A stretch of 20,358 nucleotides of DNA from Multifurca ochricompacta (taxonomy: Eukaryota; Basidiomycota; Agaricomycetes; Russulales; Russulaceae). A program made the position numbers and the translations under genes. Within the stretch, counting starts at the first letter, position 1; the number at the start of each line of letters is the position of its first letter. Positions 19,215 to 20,358 of this stretch are shown one piece after another. The notes under the pieces were generated by a model. It saw only the letters and a list, made by a program, of their open reading frames with translations. It made no database searches and was not told the DNA's origin. The stretch lies in the NCBI GenBank assembly GCA_022496185.1, contig WTXG01000472.1, positions 1 through 20,358 on the forward strand. The letters run 5' to 3'.

Positions 19215-19228
19215 AGAAGAGGGGGTGA
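19215..19228 (+). other. G2 polypurine tract
   Basis: AGAAGAGGGGG followed by TGA directly before the 3' LTR, identical to the tract before the G1 3' LTR. It follows the ORF3 stop by 17 bp. Confidence 0.78.
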
Positions 19229-19817
19229 TGTTACGAACCCCGTCCCTCCCTGTCTTCTTCTTTTTACCCAACGACGACCCCTCCTTGCCACCTACTCTCC
19301 ACTACCAGATCACGTCTCCATCGTGGGATCCTTCACGTGCCCTGCGTCCTTCCCCGTGACCGCCTTTGCCGTTGTTTATATCACTGTACTTATGTTTGGC
19401 CGGTTATCTGCTTATCTCTTATCCCTTATCTCTAAGACCGGACACTTACTTAATTCCCTATCAGAAGCACGGCTTTATGCCCTCCGCTTTCGTATATTCG
19501 GGCCCACATGACTCTGAGCTATCTTATCTTTAGACGCCCACTCGATTACGTATATAAGTCCGCTGTAGCTACACTGTAGACCTCAGACTCGACTTATTGA
19601 ATACATCGGTGTTTGTCTTCGGGACTTCCCCTTGGAACCTCTGACTCGATCGTCTCAGTGCTTTTGGCACCTTCCGCTTAACATCGTCACTCGGGAACAG
19701 CCCCATTGACTTTGACTCATCCATTCTAACTCCAAGAGGCCTTATTGACCTCTTATCTGAACCCACGTACAAAGCTGTCGCACAAGTCGTGCAGAACGTC
19801 TCACACCGGACGTAACA
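19229..19817 (+). repeat. G2 3' LTR (589 bp)
   Basis: Same length as the 5' LTR. The TATA box is at 19551-19558 and the RNA-start 11-mer at 19585-19595. At three of the eleven differing sites this copy carries the CpG-decayed base: 19478 and 19515 (TG) and 19705 (CA). Confidence 0.95.
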
Positions 19818-19822
19818 AGAAA
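19818..19822. repeat. G2 target site duplication, right copy (AGAAA)
   Basis: Identical to 12334-12338. Confidence 0.93.
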
Positions 19823-20358
19823 GAAGTGTAATAAAGATAACATAAAAAGTCCGATACTCCAAAATCTAATCTAATCTAATCTACAGCTGAAGCGAACCTT
19901 AGATGCCTGAAGCATCTCCAGACACGTCCCATGTCAACATCTGTTACAACCCCACTCTTTTCCCTTCCTCACACTGAGCTGGCTCCCTTACACCACCCTT
20001 GACCTTTCCCCTTCACTAAACCACTGTCTCCTGCCCTCTTTGGCCCCTGATCCCTGATGCCCTTGGTATGCTGCCTTGGGACCTTCTTGATGCCTGTGGC
20101 CTGTGTGCCCAGGACCTTACCCTGATGCCTGTGACCTGTTGCTCACAGGACCAACCTCCCTTGCCACCATTTACACCTAACCTGATGGTAGTTCTGCTGC
20201 TATACTGTTGGATGTACATCACCCTTCTTTATTGCCTTGGCTTATGCCTTGGCCAGTACCCCTGTCCCTGTGCTTGACACCCATAGGATCTCTGACACTG
20301 TCCCTGCCAAACCTGACTCTGCACACAAGACAACTTTGGCTTGCATTTGCCCCTCCAG
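19823..20358. other. Flanking non-coding DNA right of G2
   Basis: No gene is supported. It holds AATAAAG at 19829-19835, a short (TCTAA)n microsatellite at 19865-19883, and a degenerate direct repeat of about 28 bp at 20089-20116 and 20124-20152 (GATGCCTGTG...AGGACC). From about 19942 the strand is pyrimidine-rich and starts TGTTACAACCCC, resembling the first bases of the G1/G2 LTRs; it could be the start of another Gypsy LTR that leaves the window. Confidence 0.4.

Larger units (their letters stand above)
12339..19817 (+). mobile_element. G2: full-length Ty3/Gypsy chromovirus with a third ORF
   Basis: 7479 bp long, flanked by AGAAA duplications and bounded by 589-bp LTRs beginning TGTTACG and ending GTAACA. 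The order is LTR, self-primer site, gag, protease-RT-RNase H-integrase-chromodomain, ORF3, polypurine tract, LTR. The LTRs differ at 11 positions, all CpG transitions. RT-before-integrase order, the chromodomain and the self-priming site place it with the chromoviruses, near Tf1/sushi-like elements in priming mechanism. It is now inactive, with three TGA stops and at least three one-base frameshifts. Confidence 0.95.

Noticed and set aside
20068..20277. 69-residue ORF near the right edge
   Set aside because: Low-complexity Leu/Cys/Pro composition, overlaps a degenerate repeat, and has no recognisable domain.
1..20358. RIP (repeat-induced point mutation) as cause of the stops
   Set aside because: Ascomycete RIP favours CpA to TpA and would give many TAA/TAG stops; here the LTR differences are all at CpG and the stops are all TGA.

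Overview
This window looks like a transposon-rich block of a filamentous fungal genome, most probably a basidiomycete (Agaricomycetes-type). That placement is inferred from element types and from CpG-decay signatures, not from a host gene. I find no host gene, tRNA, rRNA or CRISPR array. Nearly everything is nested LTR retrotransposon: two Ty3/Gypsy chromoviruses of one family (G1, G2) and two unrelated Ty1/Copia elements (C1, C2).

Layout. 1-3580 is G1 (+ strand), cut by the left edge: a 3' LTR piece (1-319) joined directly to the integrase/chromodomain end of pol (323-1696), then a third ORF (1733-2970), then a full LTR (3002-3580). gag, protease, reverse transcriptase (RT) and RNase H are missing. 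3581 to about 9160 is C1 on the - strand: the RNase H end is at the left, then RT, integrase, protease and gag, a leader with seven small hairpin repeats, a half-tRNA-type primer binding site (8897-8910) and a 5' LTR from 8911. About 9209-11950 is C2 (+ strand), gag-protease-integrase broken off at the start of RT. 11951-12338 is AT-rich, LTR-like non-coding DNA with direct repeats. Into it G2 inserted (12339-19817, + strand), with two 589-bp LTRs and a perfect 5-bp target duplication AGAAA. 19823-20358 resumes flanking DNA without a convincing gene.

G2 is structurally complete: LTR, an 11-nt self-priming site as in the Tf1/sushi chromoviruses, gag, pol (protease-RT-RNase H-integrase-chromodomain), ORF3, polypurine tract, LTR. 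The most interesting part is ORF3, which lies after pol in both G1 and G2. It encodes about 410 residues: a disordered start, a conserved middle, a coiled coil and four Cys/His clusters, two of them perfect CCHC knuckles. The copies differ mainly at synonymous positions, so the protein has been under selection. In both copies ORF3 is in pol's frame, separated from it by one TAA and twelve sense codons.

All four elements are damaged, in two ways. First, eight internal in-frame stops are all TGA, each explicable as CGA to TGA, and all 11 differences between the G2 LTRs are CpG transitions. This is the mark of 5-methylcytosine deamination. Second, five definite frameshifts, and possibly the G2 gag/pol junction, are one-base losses, four of them in mononucleotide runs of 4-6; these may be sequencing undercalls and should be checked against reads.
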